The translations under genes and the position numbers were made by a program. Shown here one piece after another: positions 36,678 through 47,443 of a DNA stretch of 50,957 nt (positions are counted from its first letter, which is position 1; every line of letters begins with the position of its first letter). The notes under the pieces are model-generated. The model made no database searches. It saw only the letters and a list, made by a program, of their open reading frames with translations, and had not been told where the DNA came from. The DNA is from Actinomycetes bacterium (lineage in GTDB: Bacteria; Actinomycetota; Actinomycetes; S36-B12; UBA5976), in NCBI GenBank assembly GCA_021814565.1, contig JAKAIC010000003.1, positions 1 through 50,957 of the forward strand, read 5' to 3'.

Positions 36678-36821
36678 TCAGTGGAAGATGCTGACCCCGC
36701 CGGGACCGATGAGCAGGCCCACAATGATGAGAACGACACCGGAGAGCATTTTCCCTCTGATGATGTCCCGGACACCGGCGACGAAACAGAAGATCGCGAT
36801 GATGAGCAATAGCAGCGTCAT
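36678..36821 (-). CDS. Small two-TM membrane protein (47 aa), absent from the supplied ORF track
   Basis: MTLLLLIIAIFCFVAGVRDIIRGKMLSGVVLIIVGLLIGPGGVSIFH*. Confidence 0.7.
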   Translation of the reverse strand: MTLLLLIIAIFCFVAGVRDIIRGKMLSGVVLIIVGLLIGPGGVSIFH

Positions 36822-36872
36822 GAGTACACCTCTCTTGCACGGTAGCACCGCACGGCCACGGAATACGGGGCC

Positions 36873-36918
36873 ACAGGGAATCCCCAGATTGCGACTGTCA
36901 ATACTGGGGATTCCCTGT
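36873..36918. terminator. Long near-perfect hairpin downstream of the PTS operon
   Basis: ACAGGGAATCCCCAG ... CTGGGGATTCCCTGT (15 of 15) with inner ATTG/CAAT. Confidence 0.7.
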
Positions 36919-36955
36919 CGATCTTGAAGCAGTCACCTCGTCCTCCCGTTCGCGC

Positions 36956-37999
36956 CTACGGCACGACGACGACCTTGATGGCCTCGCCGCTGAGCACAAG
37001 CTCAATGGCACGCTGCACATCGGAGAGCGGCACCTTGTGCGTCAGTAGATCAGCCACTGGCACCCGTCCGGAGGCCATGAGTTCGAGGGCGCGACGATTG
37101 TGCTCGGGTGAGGATCCATTGGCGCCGGCGAGGATGAGTTCCTTGTAGTGCACCAGGTTCGAGTCGACGCTGATAATCGGCTTGTCCTTGGGCAGGCCGC
37201 CGAAGAAGCTCACGCGACCACCGGGCTTCACCATGCGAATGGCCTGCTCCTGCGCCGCACCGGAAGGCGCTGCGGTGATGATGACGCTCGGTCCGGCACC
37301 ATCGGTCAGGCGGGCGATTTCCGCTTCGATGTCGACCGCTGACATGTCGATCGCGGCGTCGGGTTTCACGGCATGCGCGGAGAGTTGGAGCCGCCCAGCA
37401 TTGATGTCAGCAAGGAACACCTTGCTGGCGCCCAGGGCGCGGGCGAGGCGCACGTGCATGCAACCGATGGGACCAGCACCCATGACGAGCACGACATCGC
37501 CGTCGCTGACGCGCACCAACTCCTGTGCGTTCAGCGCACATGCCAGCGGTTCGGCCGCGGCGGCCTCCTCGAAGGAGAGGCCAGCCGGGATGCGATTCAC
37601 GCCGTTCACACGCACCACTTGGTTGGGGATGATCATGTATTCGGCGAAGCCACCGGGAAACTGATAGCCCATGGAGAGTTGATTGATGCAGATCTGCATC
37701 TTGCCCGCCTTGCAGGCCCAGCATTGGCCGCAGGGAATCGCTGCGATCACCTGGACGCGATCGCCGGTGGTGAAGCCTTCGACACCGGCACCGATCCCCA
37801 CGATCTCGCCGGCGATTTCATGGCCGATGATCATCGGCGGCTTCAGGCGTGGATGTCCATGATTGAAGATCTTGGCGTCGGTGCCGCAAGTGGCACACGC
37901 CTTGACGCGGATCAGGAGTTCACCCGCCTTGGGCGTCGGGGTCTCGACCTCGATCACCTGGAGGTCCTGCGGACCGCTGTAAAGCGCTGCCTTCATCAT
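36956..37999 (-). CDS. MDR zinc-binding (polyol-type) dehydrogenase, last gene of PTS operon
   Basis: ACATCGTDAKIFNHGHPRLKPPMIIGHEIAGEI; CGQCWACKAGKMQIC; MGAGPIGCMH; overlaps EIIA stop. Confidence 0.92.
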   Translation of the reverse strand: MMKAALYSGPQDLQVIEVETPTPKAGELLIRVKACATCGTDAKIFNHGHPRLKPPMIIGHEIAGEIVGIGAGVEGFTTGDRVQVIAAIPCGQCWACKAGKMQICINQLSMGYQFPGGFAEYMIIPNQVVRVNGVNRIPAGLSFEEAAAAEPLACALNAQELVRVSDGDVVLVMGAGPIGCMHVRLARALGASKVFLADINAGRLQLSAHAVKPDAAIDMSAVDIEAEIARLTDGAGPSVIITAAPSGAAQEQAIRMVKPGGRVSFFGGLPKDKPIISVDSNLVHYKELILAGANGSSPEHNRRALELMASGRVPVADLLTHKVPLSDVQRAIELVLSGEAIKVVVVP

Positions 38000-38436
38000 T
38001 CACCAAATGCTTTCGTGAGTACTTGTGCAATCTCTTCCACGTCCGTTGACGTGAAGAGGATGGCTCGCAGGTCATCATCAAGAAGTGCTTGTGCGAGCGA
38101 GCCCAGCACTTCCACGTGTTCATCCCCGGCGGAAGCGATGCCGACTGCGATCTCCACGGGTTCGCCGGCCCAGTCGACAGCCTCCGCGAAGCGCAGCACC
38201 GTGAGTTGGGCGCGCTTCACGTACTGGCGCGACCGGTCGGTGCCGTGGGGTATGGCCAGGCGCTCCCCCACGTACGACGACATCAGGAGTTCGCGTTCCC
38301 ACATGGCGTCGATGTACTCGGGGGCGATGGCCCCAAGTGCAAGCAGCGCCTCACCGCACAGGCGCACGGCCTCCTCCCTTGAGGAGGCCGTGACGCCGAG
38401 GTGGATCGCGGTGCCGGACAGCACCTGGTCAGTCAT
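37996..38436 (-). CDS. PTS EIIA, mannitol/fructose type
   Basis: YVGERLAIPHGTD phospho-His motif. Confidence 0.9.
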   Translation of the reverse strand: MTDQVLSGTAIHLGVTASSREEAVRLCGEALLALGAIAPEYIDAMWERELLMSSYVGERLAIPHGTDRSRQYVKRAQLTVLRFAEAVDWAGEPVEIAVGIASAGDEHVEVLGSLAQALLDDDLRAILFTSTDVEEIAQVLTKAFGE

Positions 38437-38743
38437 CGGACAGGTCCCGACCGTCCACTACCGCGGCCACAACCAACTGGATCTTGGGATCGCCGAGGAA
38501 CATGTCGAAGGCGACGACAACGGTGTCCGGCACGGCCTGCTTCGCGCGCGCAGCCAACCCCCGATGGCAGAGCACGACGTCAGCCTTCGCGTCAGCCAGC
38601 CGGTTCACGGGAGCATGCGTCACTTCCACGTCATGCTTCTTGAGTTGTTTCGCGAGCATCTTCTCGACCATCACGCTCGAGCCCATGCCGGCTTCGCAGG
38701 CCACGACCACTCGCTTGATGTCCTTGCCGGATACCGTTGCCAT
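38429..38743 (-). CDS. PTS EIIB, mannitol type
   Basis: RVVVACEAGMGSSVMVEKML phospho-Cys motif. Confidence 0.9.
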   Translation of the reverse strand: MATVSGKDIKRVVVACEAGMGSSVMVEKMLAKQLKKHDVEVTHAPVNRLADAKADVVLCHRGLAARAKQAVPDTVVVAFDMFLGDPKIQLVVAAVVDGRDLSDD

Positions 38744-38750
38744 CTCGCAC

Positions 38751-39857
38751 TCAGCCCTTCATTGCCTTCGACTTGGCGCGGGCTTCCTCGAGATCCTCGA
38801 TGTCCTCGTCATGCTTCTGCGTCTTGAGCAGGAAGGCGTTGACGAAGAATGAGACCGCTGCAGAGACCGCGATGGCAAGCAGCACCTTGAGTTCGTCGCC
38901 CTTGGGCGTGACCGCCATGTAGGCGAAGACCGAACCGGGTGACGGGGTCGCGACCAGGCCATTGCCCAGCGCGATGTTCATGAAGACGCCGGCCATGCCG
39001 CCGAGGATGACGCCGATTAGCGTGCGCGGCTTCATGAGGACATAGGGGAAGTAGACCTCATGGATGCCACCGAAGAACTGGATGATGGCAGCACCTGGGA
39101 CCGAGCCGCGCAGCAGCTTGGGACCAGCCACCCAGAACGCGAGCAGCAGGCCCAGACCGGGACCGGGGTTGGTCTCCAGCATGAACAGGATCGACTTGCC
39201 GGCCGTCTTGGCCTGGATGACACCAAGTGGTGCCAGCACGCCGTGGTTGATGGCGTTGTTGAGGAACAGCACCTTCGCAGGCTCGATGACGATCTGTGCG
39301 AGTGGCAGCAGGTTGTCATTCACGAGGGTCTGGACGAAGTTGCCGAGCACCGTCGACAGGCTCTTCACCGCAGGGCCGATGCCGAGGAAGCCGAGGATGG
39401 CCATGACGGTGCCGCTGATGCCGAGCGAGAAGTTGCTGATGAGCATCTCGAAGCCCACTGGGGTCTTGGGATCGAGGAACTCGTCGATCTTCTTGATGAC
39501 CCAAGCGGCCGCCGGGCCCATGATCATGGCGCCGAGGAACATCGGGATGTCAGTGCCGGCGATGACGCCCATGGCTGCAACCGCACCCATGACGCCTCCG
39601 CGGTGGCCGTGCACGAGCTTGCCGCCGGAGTACGCGATCAGGAGTGGCAGCAGGTAGATGATCATGGGGCCGACCATCTTGGCGAAGTCCGCGTTGGGGA
39701 TCCATCCGGTCGGGATGAAGAGAGCCGTGATGAGGCCCCACGCGATGAACGCACCGATGTTTGGGATGACCATGCCGGCTAGGTTGCCGCCGACTTTCTG
39801 GACGGTGGAGCGCCAGCCGGAGTGGCCCTCGCCTCCCGTTGGGATAAAGTTACTCAT
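38751..39857 (-). CDS. mtlA: PTS EIIC, mannitol type (MtlA C domain)
   Basis: VIPNIGAFIAWGLITALFIPTGW; IIQFFGGIHEVYFPYVLMKP. Confidence 0.92.
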   Translation of the reverse strand: MSNFIPTGGEGHSGWRSTVQKVGGNLAGMVIPNIGAFIAWGLITALFIPTGWIPNADFAKMVGPMIIYLLPLLIAYSGGKLVHGHRGGVMGAVAAMGVIAGTDIPMFLGAMIMGPAAAWVIKKIDEFLDPKTPVGFEMLISNFSLGISGTVMAILGFLGIGPAVKSLSTVLGNFVQTLVNDNLLPLAQIVIEPAKVLFLNNAINHGVLAPLGVIQAKTAGKSILFMLETNPGPGLGLLLAFWVAGPKLLRGSVPGAAIIQFFGGIHEVYFPYVLMKPRTLIGVILGGMAGVFMNIALGNGLVATPSPGSVFAYMAVTPKGDELKVLLAIAVSAAVSFFVNAFLLKTQKHDEDIEDLEEARAKSKAMKG

Positions 39858-39895
39858 ATGTACTTTGGGCCTTCCTAGGTTGAGAGTGCCTCCGA

Positions 39896-39948
39896 CCGTT
39901 GGGGGAGTCAAGAACAAGGTGCAGGCCTGCCCTTGACCCCCCCAACGG
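39896..39948. promoter_or_regulatory. Inverted repeat in the leader/intergenic region between DeoR regulator and EIIC
   Basis: CCGTTGGGGGAGTCAAG ... CTTGACCCCCCCAACGG (16 of 17) around palindrome GCAGGCCTGC. Confidence 0.7.
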
Positions 39949-39989
39949 GGCTTTCCTCGAGCGGCTACTCGGGGAAACCTGTTGATCGT

Positions 39990-40749
39990 TCACGCCAGCA
40001 CGACCTCGACGCCGGCGGTGACCAGCGCCTCGACGGCGACATGCGGTGCATCGATATCGGTGATCAGCCGATCGATGTCCTTCGGCATCGCGAAGGCGGC
40101 TGGGAACACGCGCCCGAACTTGCCGCTGTCGGCGAGCACCACCGTCTCACGCGCGTTGGCGATGAACGCCTGCTTCACGGCGGCCTCTTCAGGGTCGCTG
40201 GTGGTGAAGCCCAACTTGGCGTCAACACCGTTGGTACCGAGGAACACCATGTCCGCACGGAATCCGGCGATATCGGCCACCGTGCGCGAGCCCAAGGCGC
40301 TGAGCGTCGTCGCCCGCAGACGGCCACTCAGCAGGTGTACCGGTGTTCCCGAATCGGCCACCTGGTTGCCGAGGGGGATGCTGTTGGTGACGACGAGCAG
40401 CAGGGGCTTGTCGCGGAGGTACTCGGCGAGCAACTGGGTGGTGGTCCCACCGTCGACGAAGATGGCGCCGGCCTCGGGCACCTGCTGGGCCGCCAACGCG
40501 GCAATGCGCAACTTGCCCTCGGCGTGGCTGGCCTGACGCTCGGACCAGTTGGACTCGTGCTGCATGCGACCGAGCGCGATGGCACCGCCGTGCACGCGAC
40601 GGATGAGGCCACGCCGCTGCAGGGTGTCCAGGTCGCGACGTACCGTCTCGATGGCGACGTTGAGGCGGGATGCGGCATCCACGGCGTCAATTCGGCCCTC
40701 ATGCTGGGACCACTGGAGGAGCTGGATCCGGCGTTCTTCGGCCAGCACG
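39990..40749 (-). CDS. DeoR/GlpR-family transcriptional regulator (exact start uncertain)
   Basis: LAEERRIQLLQW...RLNVAIETVRRDLDTLQRRGLIRRVHGGAIAL; C-term EIFVDGGTTT-type sensor domain. Confidence 0.9.
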
Positions 40750-41013
40750 CTGGTGCCCCTTTCTGCCTGTTTCCATCTGTATTGGGAAAAAAGTAGGTCA
40801 AGAAGCGACATGTAACAACAGAAACGGGCAAGAAACTGGACTCGTGACGTGATTGGTATGTGTGTGGCACAACCAGTGCGCTCGGCTTGTGTGGCCTACC
40901 GCTGGGCGCGGCACCGTCAGGCAGGCGGGCCAGCGGCAATTGGGCTAGAAGCGGCTGTAGCCGAGGTCCAGACCCAGCATTTCGGCGATTACGTCAGCCT
41001 CCATACAGCAGGC

Positions 41014-41934
41014 CTAGCAGAGGTCGTCGAAGGGATGCACTCCCGTGAGCTCTTCGCTCAACTCCCACAGCCGCATGGCATCCAGCGCATTGCGGGCACG
41101 CCTGCTGCGGCTCACGGCACGCGGGTACCCGCGGGACATCCCACTGGGGCCCGCGAAGGTATCGCCCGGCAGGTTGGCGGTCGCTGCGAACAGTGTGGGC
41201 AACGCGCCCATAGCGGCGCTTTGCGCCAACAGGCGATTGCCCAGCTGGTTGCCCCAGAGGCCCAATCGACTGCCCCGCATCTCCGGAGCCACCGTCTGCA
41301 GGTTGGTGGCGGCAAAACCCGGATGGGCAGCCATGGCCAGCACCGTCGAATGGCTGCGCGCCAGGCGACGCTGCAATTCAGAGGTGAAGAGCAGATTGGA
41401 GAGCTTGCTGCGGCCGTAGGCCATCCAGGCGTTGTACTTGCGCCGACCCATGGGATCGTCGAAATCCATGACGCCCACCCAGTGCATCATGCTCGACACG
41501 GTGACGACGCGGGCATCCGGTGTGAGCGCCTTGAGCAGCATGCCGGTGAGAGCGAAGTGGCCCAAGTGATTGGTACCGAACTGCATCTCGAAACCGTCCG
41601 CGGTCTCGCGCCGCGGAATGGCCATCACCCCTGCGTTGTTGATGAGCAGGTGCAGGCCGTCAGGGTGTTGCTGAAGCCAGCGGTCCGCGAAACCGCGGAT
41701 CGACTGCAGGCTGGCGAGGTCCAGCTCTTCGACGCGCACCTCGCCTGAAGGCGCAGTGGCACGGATGCGCGCCGCCGCCGCTTCACCCTTGTCAGGCGAT
41801 CGCACCGCCATGGTCACTGCGGCTCCATGCTGCGCCAGCGCGCGTGCCGTCTCCCAACCCAACCCGGAGTTGGCGCCGGTCACGATGACATGGCGACCAG
41901 GAAGTGCGGGCAGGTTCGCTTCGCTCCAGGACAT
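41014..41934 (-). CDS. SDR-family oxidoreductase
   Basis: LPGRHVIVTGANSGLGWETARALAQHGA; LLINNAGVMAIP; YGRSKLSNLLF. Confidence 0.93.
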   Translation of the reverse strand: MSWSEANLPALPGRHVIVTGANSGLGWETARALAQHGAAVTMAVRSPDKGEAAAARIRATAPSGEVRVEELDLASLQSIRGFADRWLQQHPDGLHLLINNAGVMAIPRRETADGFEMQFGTNHLGHFALTGMLLKALTPDARVVTVSSMMHWVGVMDFDDPMGRRKYNAWMAYGRSKLSNLLFTSELQRRLARSHSTVLAMAAHPGFAATNLQTVAPEMRGSRLGLWGNQLGNRLLAQSAAMGALPTLFAATANLPGDTFAGPSGMSRGYPRAVSRSRRARNALDAMRLWELSEELTGVHPFDDLC

Positions 41935-41963
41935 GCACAGCTCCTCTCAGGGCTCTGGCCGCG

Positions 41964-43328
41964 TCAGATCTCGTTGTTGCGAATGACATCCCGGTACCAG
42001 AGTGCCGAGTCTTTGAGCGTGCGCTTCTGCGTCTCGTAGTCGACATGGATGATGCCGAAGCGCTTGTCGTATCCCACCGCCCATTCGAAGTTGTCCATCA
42101 AGGACCACTCGTAGTAGCCACCTACGTTCGCGCCACGTTGCATGGCATCGCCGACGGAACTGATATGGGACCGCAGGTATTCAATGCGACGAAGGTCGTG
42201 CACCTGCCCATCGTCGCTCACTCCATCGTCGTAGGCCACGCCGTTCTCGGTGATGAACATCTGCGGCACCAGGCCCGGGTACTCACGTGTCCAGCGCACC
42301 AGCAGATCACCGATGCCCTGCGGCGTGATGGGCCAGCCCATGTCAGTGGTGGGACCCACCGGCGCACCTTCCGCAGCTGCACCCATGAGACTGTCGATGA
42401 CGGTGTTGCGCGTGGGGTGATCGACAGGAACCTGATGGCCGATGCGGAAGTTGTGATAGAAGTTGATGCCCAGCCACTCCATGGGTTGTACGTCGAGATC
42501 GCCGGGATGGACCACGGAGGTGAGCCGATCGCCGTAGATCTCATAGGCCAGTTCCGGATATTCGCCAGTCAGCAGGGCCTGCATCCAGAAGGTGTTCTGG
42601 TTCATATCCTGCACCGCGGCCACACGCATCTGGAAGGGATCGCTGATGTCATCAACAGCCGGGTGTGCCTGATTAAGCACCGGGCCGACCAGCGCCTGCG
42701 GTACCACCTCGTGCAAGGCCCGGGCCGCGCGGTTGTGCGCTGCCACCGTGTGATGAGCAGCGGCAATCGCCTGCGCGGTGTCCGCGATACCGGGTGCATG
42801 GACGCCCGTTCCGTAGCCCAGCCAGGACACCACCCACGGCTCATTGATAGGAGACCAGCGTTTGACGCGGTCACCGAAGTGCTCACCCAGCGCACGGGCG
42901 TAGCCCTCGAAGGCATCAAGCATGGAACGTGAGGCCCACCCGCCGTGATCCTGCAGGGGCTGCGGGAGATCCCAGTGATACACCGTGGCGACGGGTTCGA
43001 TGCCAGCCTCCAGCAGGCCCTCGATGAGCCCGTCGTAGAAGGCGAATCCGCGGGGCTCCCGGGCGCCCGTGCCTGCGGGAATGAGCCGGGGCCAGGCGAA
43101 ACTGAAGCGGTAGGCCTTGACCCCCAACTGCTTGAGCAGTTCCAGATCCTCGGGCCAGCGGTGGTAGTGGTCGCAGGCCACATCACCGGTGTGGCCGTGT
43201 AGCACCCTGCCCGGGGTGTGACTGAAGGTGTCCCAGATGGAAGGGCCACGACCGTCCTCGTGCACTGCGCCTTCGATCTGATAGCTCGAGGTCGCGACTC
43301 CCCATAGGAATCCCTCTGGGAACTTCAT
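41964..43328 (-). CDS. Beta-glucosidase, glycoside hydrolase family 1
   Basis: FLWGVATSSYQIEGA; INEPW acid/base; MFITENGVAYDD nucleophile; DNFEWAVGYDKRFGIIHVDY. Confidence 0.95.
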   Translation of the reverse strand: MKFPEGFLWGVATSSYQIEGAVHEDGRGPSIWDTFSHTPGRVLHGHTGDVACDHYHRWPEDLELLKQLGVKAYRFSFAWPRLIPAGTGAREPRGFAFYDGLIEGLLEAGIEPVATVYHWDLPQPLQDHGGWASRSMLDAFEGYARALGEHFGDRVKRWSPINEPWVVSWLGYGTGVHAPGIADTAQAIAAAHHTVAAHNRAARALHEVVPQALVGPVLNQAHPAVDDISDPFQMRVAAVQDMNQNTFWMQALLTGEYPELAYEIYGDRLTSVVHPGDLDVQPMEWLGINFYHNFRIGHQVPVDHPTRNTVIDSLMGAAAEGAPVGPTTDMGWPITPQGIGDLLVRWTREYPGLVPQMFITENGVAYDDGVSDDGQVHDLRRIEYLRSHISSVGDAMQRGANVGGYYEWSLMDNFEWAVGYDKRFGIIHVDYETQKRTLKDSALWYRDVIRNNEI

Positions 43329-43493
43329 TCCTGTACCGCCCTTTCCGGACGTTGACGCCTGGCAGCGGCTCAGAAGGGATTATCGTCCAGATCGACAGCC
43401 TCTGGGTGCCGGGGGTGGCGCAGGTTGGGACTGGCGCCACGATGCTCGACGAGATTGGCAGCGACTCCAGTGCCAGGGAGTATCGGGGTCGGC

Positions 43494-45218
43494 TCAGTGC
43501 AACTGCATGAGGTCCAGTAGGTCCTCGAAGCGGCCGACCACATAGGCGCTGTCCCCGGCACGGAAGACGGCGTCACGTTGCAGCGGGTATTCGAAGCTGC
43601 CGTCGCTGCGATCGATGGCCACAAAGCGCGTGGATTCGCTGAGATGGTTGATGGCGCGGTCATGCAGTCGATCATCACGGCGTACCGAGATGCGCGCGGC
43701 CAGGAATGGGGCGTGGTCGACGTAGAAGGTGCCGATCACATCAAGGCCCACCGCCGCACCGACGAACCAGGGCGCGGACAGTTCCGCAACGGAACGAGTG
43801 GTGCCTATCTCCAGGCTGCTGTCGATGACGCGTGCCAGATTGCGCCCGAACACGCGAAGCGCAACCGGTACCTTGCGCTCCCCCACCACTGCCTTCACGG
43901 CCAGGCCGGTCTCGATGTTCAGCAGGTCGTCGTTGCTCAGCACTGCCACGCCGGCAGCTCGATGGACACCGGCTTCCCGATGCGTCTCGGGAAGCGTGGG
44001 ATCGCCGATGAGCACGGGAATGCGAGCGGCGCGCATCTGCGAGACGAAACGCTGCCCGCTGCCACTGTCGATGACCACCACGTCGTAGCCGGCTGCCTGC
44101 AACTCCAGCGCCACCTTGGAGCCAACCGCGCCCAAGCCGATCACCACGATGTGATCACGCATGGCGGTGACGCGCTGACGACCGATGGACTGCGCGAGGC
44201 GCCGTGACACCAGGGCGTTGGTGAGGAAGGCGGAGGCCGTGTAGACGAGGGTGGCGCCCAACAGCATCATGACGATGGCCCAGGCTCGCAGAGGAGCGGC
44301 CTGGCCACTGAAGTAGAAGTCGCCGAAGCCGACCGTCGCTATGGTCTCGGTGGTGAAGTACATGGCATCGAGCAGACCCATGCGCGAACCGTCCGGCTTC
44401 ACGAAACTGGTGGTGAGGATGAGGACGGAGATCAGGCCCAAGCCGGCAGTCACGCCCAGCGCGATGCGGAAGGGCCGTTCAATGGCGTCAAGCATGGCGC
44501 CCAGGCCCTCACGGATCCGCGTCCAGGCATGACGACGGCGTGGACCAGGTGCCTGCAGGCGGTCCCCGTAGCCTGCGGCGTGCAGTTCCTCCGCAGTGGC
44601 GAGCAGGGTGACCGTGTCACCGGCCTGCGCCTCGCGGTCACGACTGGGCGTGGTGACCGTGATGCCGCTGGCAACGGCGCGCACTGCGATGGGCGCCGCA
44701 TCGCCCCACACCGATCGCAGAGTGGCCGTACGGGGCTGCACAACATTGGTGATGTAGAAGCGCCGACGGCCGAGGGTGATGGCGTGCGTGGGTCGGTCAG
44801 CTGCCGACTCCACGAAGGCAGTCGATGCCAGATCCGCGACCTCGAGTACTCGGCTGGGCTGCGTCACCCGTTCCAATGCACGGCCCACGTTGCCATTGGC
44901 CATCTGCACGATGACCTTCACCTCAGCGGAGAGTTCGCGCACCAGCAGCGCGATCTCGATGTTGTGAAGGTCGTCGTTGGTGGCACAGATGGCCGCGCGC
45001 GCATTGCGGACGTCAACGGACTCGAGCACTTCCATGCTCTGGCCATAACCCTGCACATACTGCACGCCGTAGCGGCGCAGGGTGTCGATTTCTGAGTCCG
45101 CCAGCTGCGGATCCACGACCACAACCCGCGGGTGCACCTTGGCCAGTTGCTTCACGATGCGTCGGGCCACACCCTTGAAGCCGAACACGACGATGTGCTG
45201 TGACCTGCCCGCAGTCAT
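43494..45218 (-). CDS. Potassium-channel-like protein with N- and C-terminal RCK (TrkA-N) domains
   Basis: Two Rossmann RCK units (HIVVFGFKGVARRI; HIVVIGLGAVGSKVALEL) flanking a TM pair with filter TVGFGD. Confidence 0.88.
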   Translation of the reverse strand: MTAGRSQHIVVFGFKGVARRIVKQLAKVHPRVVVVDPQLADSEIDTLRRYGVQYVQGYGQSMEVLESVDVRNARAAICATNDDLHNIEIALLVRELSAEVKVIVQMANGNVGRALERVTQPSRVLEVADLASTAFVESAADRPTHAITLGRRRFYITNVVQPRTATLRSVWGDAAPIAVRAVASGITVTTPSRDREAQAGDTVTLLATAEELHAAGYGDRLQAPGPRRRHAWTRIREGLGAMLDAIERPFRIALGVTAGLGLISVLILTTSFVKPDGSRMGLLDAMYFTTETIATVGFGDFYFSGQAAPLRAWAIVMMLLGATLVYTASAFLTNALVSRRLAQSIGRQRVTAMRDHIVVIGLGAVGSKVALELQAAGYDVVVIDSGSGQRFVSQMRAARIPVLIGDPTLPETHREAGVHRAAGVAVLSNDDLLNIETGLAVKAVVGERKVPVALRVFGRNLARVIDSSLEIGTTRSVAELSAPWFVGAAVGLDVIGTFYVDHAPFLAARISVRRDDRLHDRAINHLSESTRFVAIDRSDGSFEYPLQRDAVFRAGDSAYVVGRFEDLLDLMQLH

Positions 45219-45247
45219 GGCACCTCCCCGTGGTGGCCGCGCTTGTC

Positions 45248-46663
<1,416 letters not shown>

Positions 46664-46687
46664 CTAACCTTCACCTACTCGACACCC

Positions 46688-46714
46688 GGGAATAGGCCAC
46701 CGCGCAGACCCGTT
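46688..46714 (+). promoter_or_regulatory. SigR/SigH-type promoter upstream of ahpC
   Basis: GGGAAT-AGGCCACCGCGCAGACCC(N18)-GTT, 54 bp before the ahpC ATG. Confidence 0.7.
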
Positions 46715-46767
46715 ACCTACCATGGAAACACGCACCACACCACGTATCCCTGAGCTCATGAGGTTTC

Positions 46768-47385
46768 ATGTCCCTGCTAGACAGCATCATCACCGACGAC
46801 GCCGACGACTTCCGCCCGACCTCGTCGCTCATCGGCACCGAAATCCGCCCCTTCAACGCGACCGCGTACCACGACAACGGCTTCATCGAGGTCAGCGAAG
46901 CCGACGTCTACGGCAAGTGGTCCATCTTCTTCTTCTACCCCGCTGACTTCACCTTCGTCTGCCCCACCGAACTCACGGACATGGCGGCCCACTACGAGGA
47001 GTTCAAGGCACTGGGCGTCGAGGTCTACTCGGTGAGCACTGACACCCACTTCGCGCACCTCGCCTGGCATTCCTCCTCACCCATGATCTCCAGCATCAGG
47101 TTCCCGATGATCGGCGACCCCACCGGCACCATCACCCGCAATTTCGGCGTGATGATCGAGGAAGACGGCCTGGCTGATCGCGGCACCTTCGTTGTGGACC
47201 CGGACGGCATCATTCAGGTGCTCGAGATCACCGCGGGCAGTATCGGTCGCTCCGCCGCCGAGCTGCTGCGCAAGGTCAAGGCCGCGCAGTACGTTCGCGA
47301 AAACCCGGGCGAGGTCTGCCCCGCCAACTGGGCGCAGGGCAGCGACACACTCCGTCCCGGCGCGGATATCGTGGGCAAGCTCTGA
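46768..47385 (+). CDS. ahpC: Alkyl hydroperoxide reductase subunit C (2-Cys peroxiredoxin)
   Basis: [19 protein letters not shown]; resolving Cys GEVCPANW. Confidence 0.96.
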   Translation: MSLLDSIITDDADDFRPTSSLIGTEIRPFNATAYHDNGFIEVSEADVYGKWSIFFFYPADFTFVCPTELTDMAAHYEEFKALGVEVYSVSTDTHFAHLAWHSSSPMISSIRFPMIGDPTGTITRNFGVMIEEDGLADRGTFVVDPDGIIQVLEITAGSIGRSAAELLRKVKAAQYVRENPGEVCPANWAQGSDTLRPGADIVGKL

Positions 47386-47400
47386 TCCCGGCTCCAACCC

Positions 47401-47430
47401 AGAAAGCCCCAGCAGTTGCTGGGGCTTTCT
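47401..47430. terminator. Hairpin terminator between convergent ahpC and ABC ATPase
   Basis: AGAAAGCCCCAGCA / TGCTGGGGCTTTCT. Confidence 0.88.
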
Positions 47431-47443
47431 CGTGTCTGGGGAC

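Noticed and set aside
41615-41640. GGAAT-N18-GTT match on the plus strand
   Set aside because: Lies inside and antisense to an SDR gene, not upstream of any gene start; likely a chance match.
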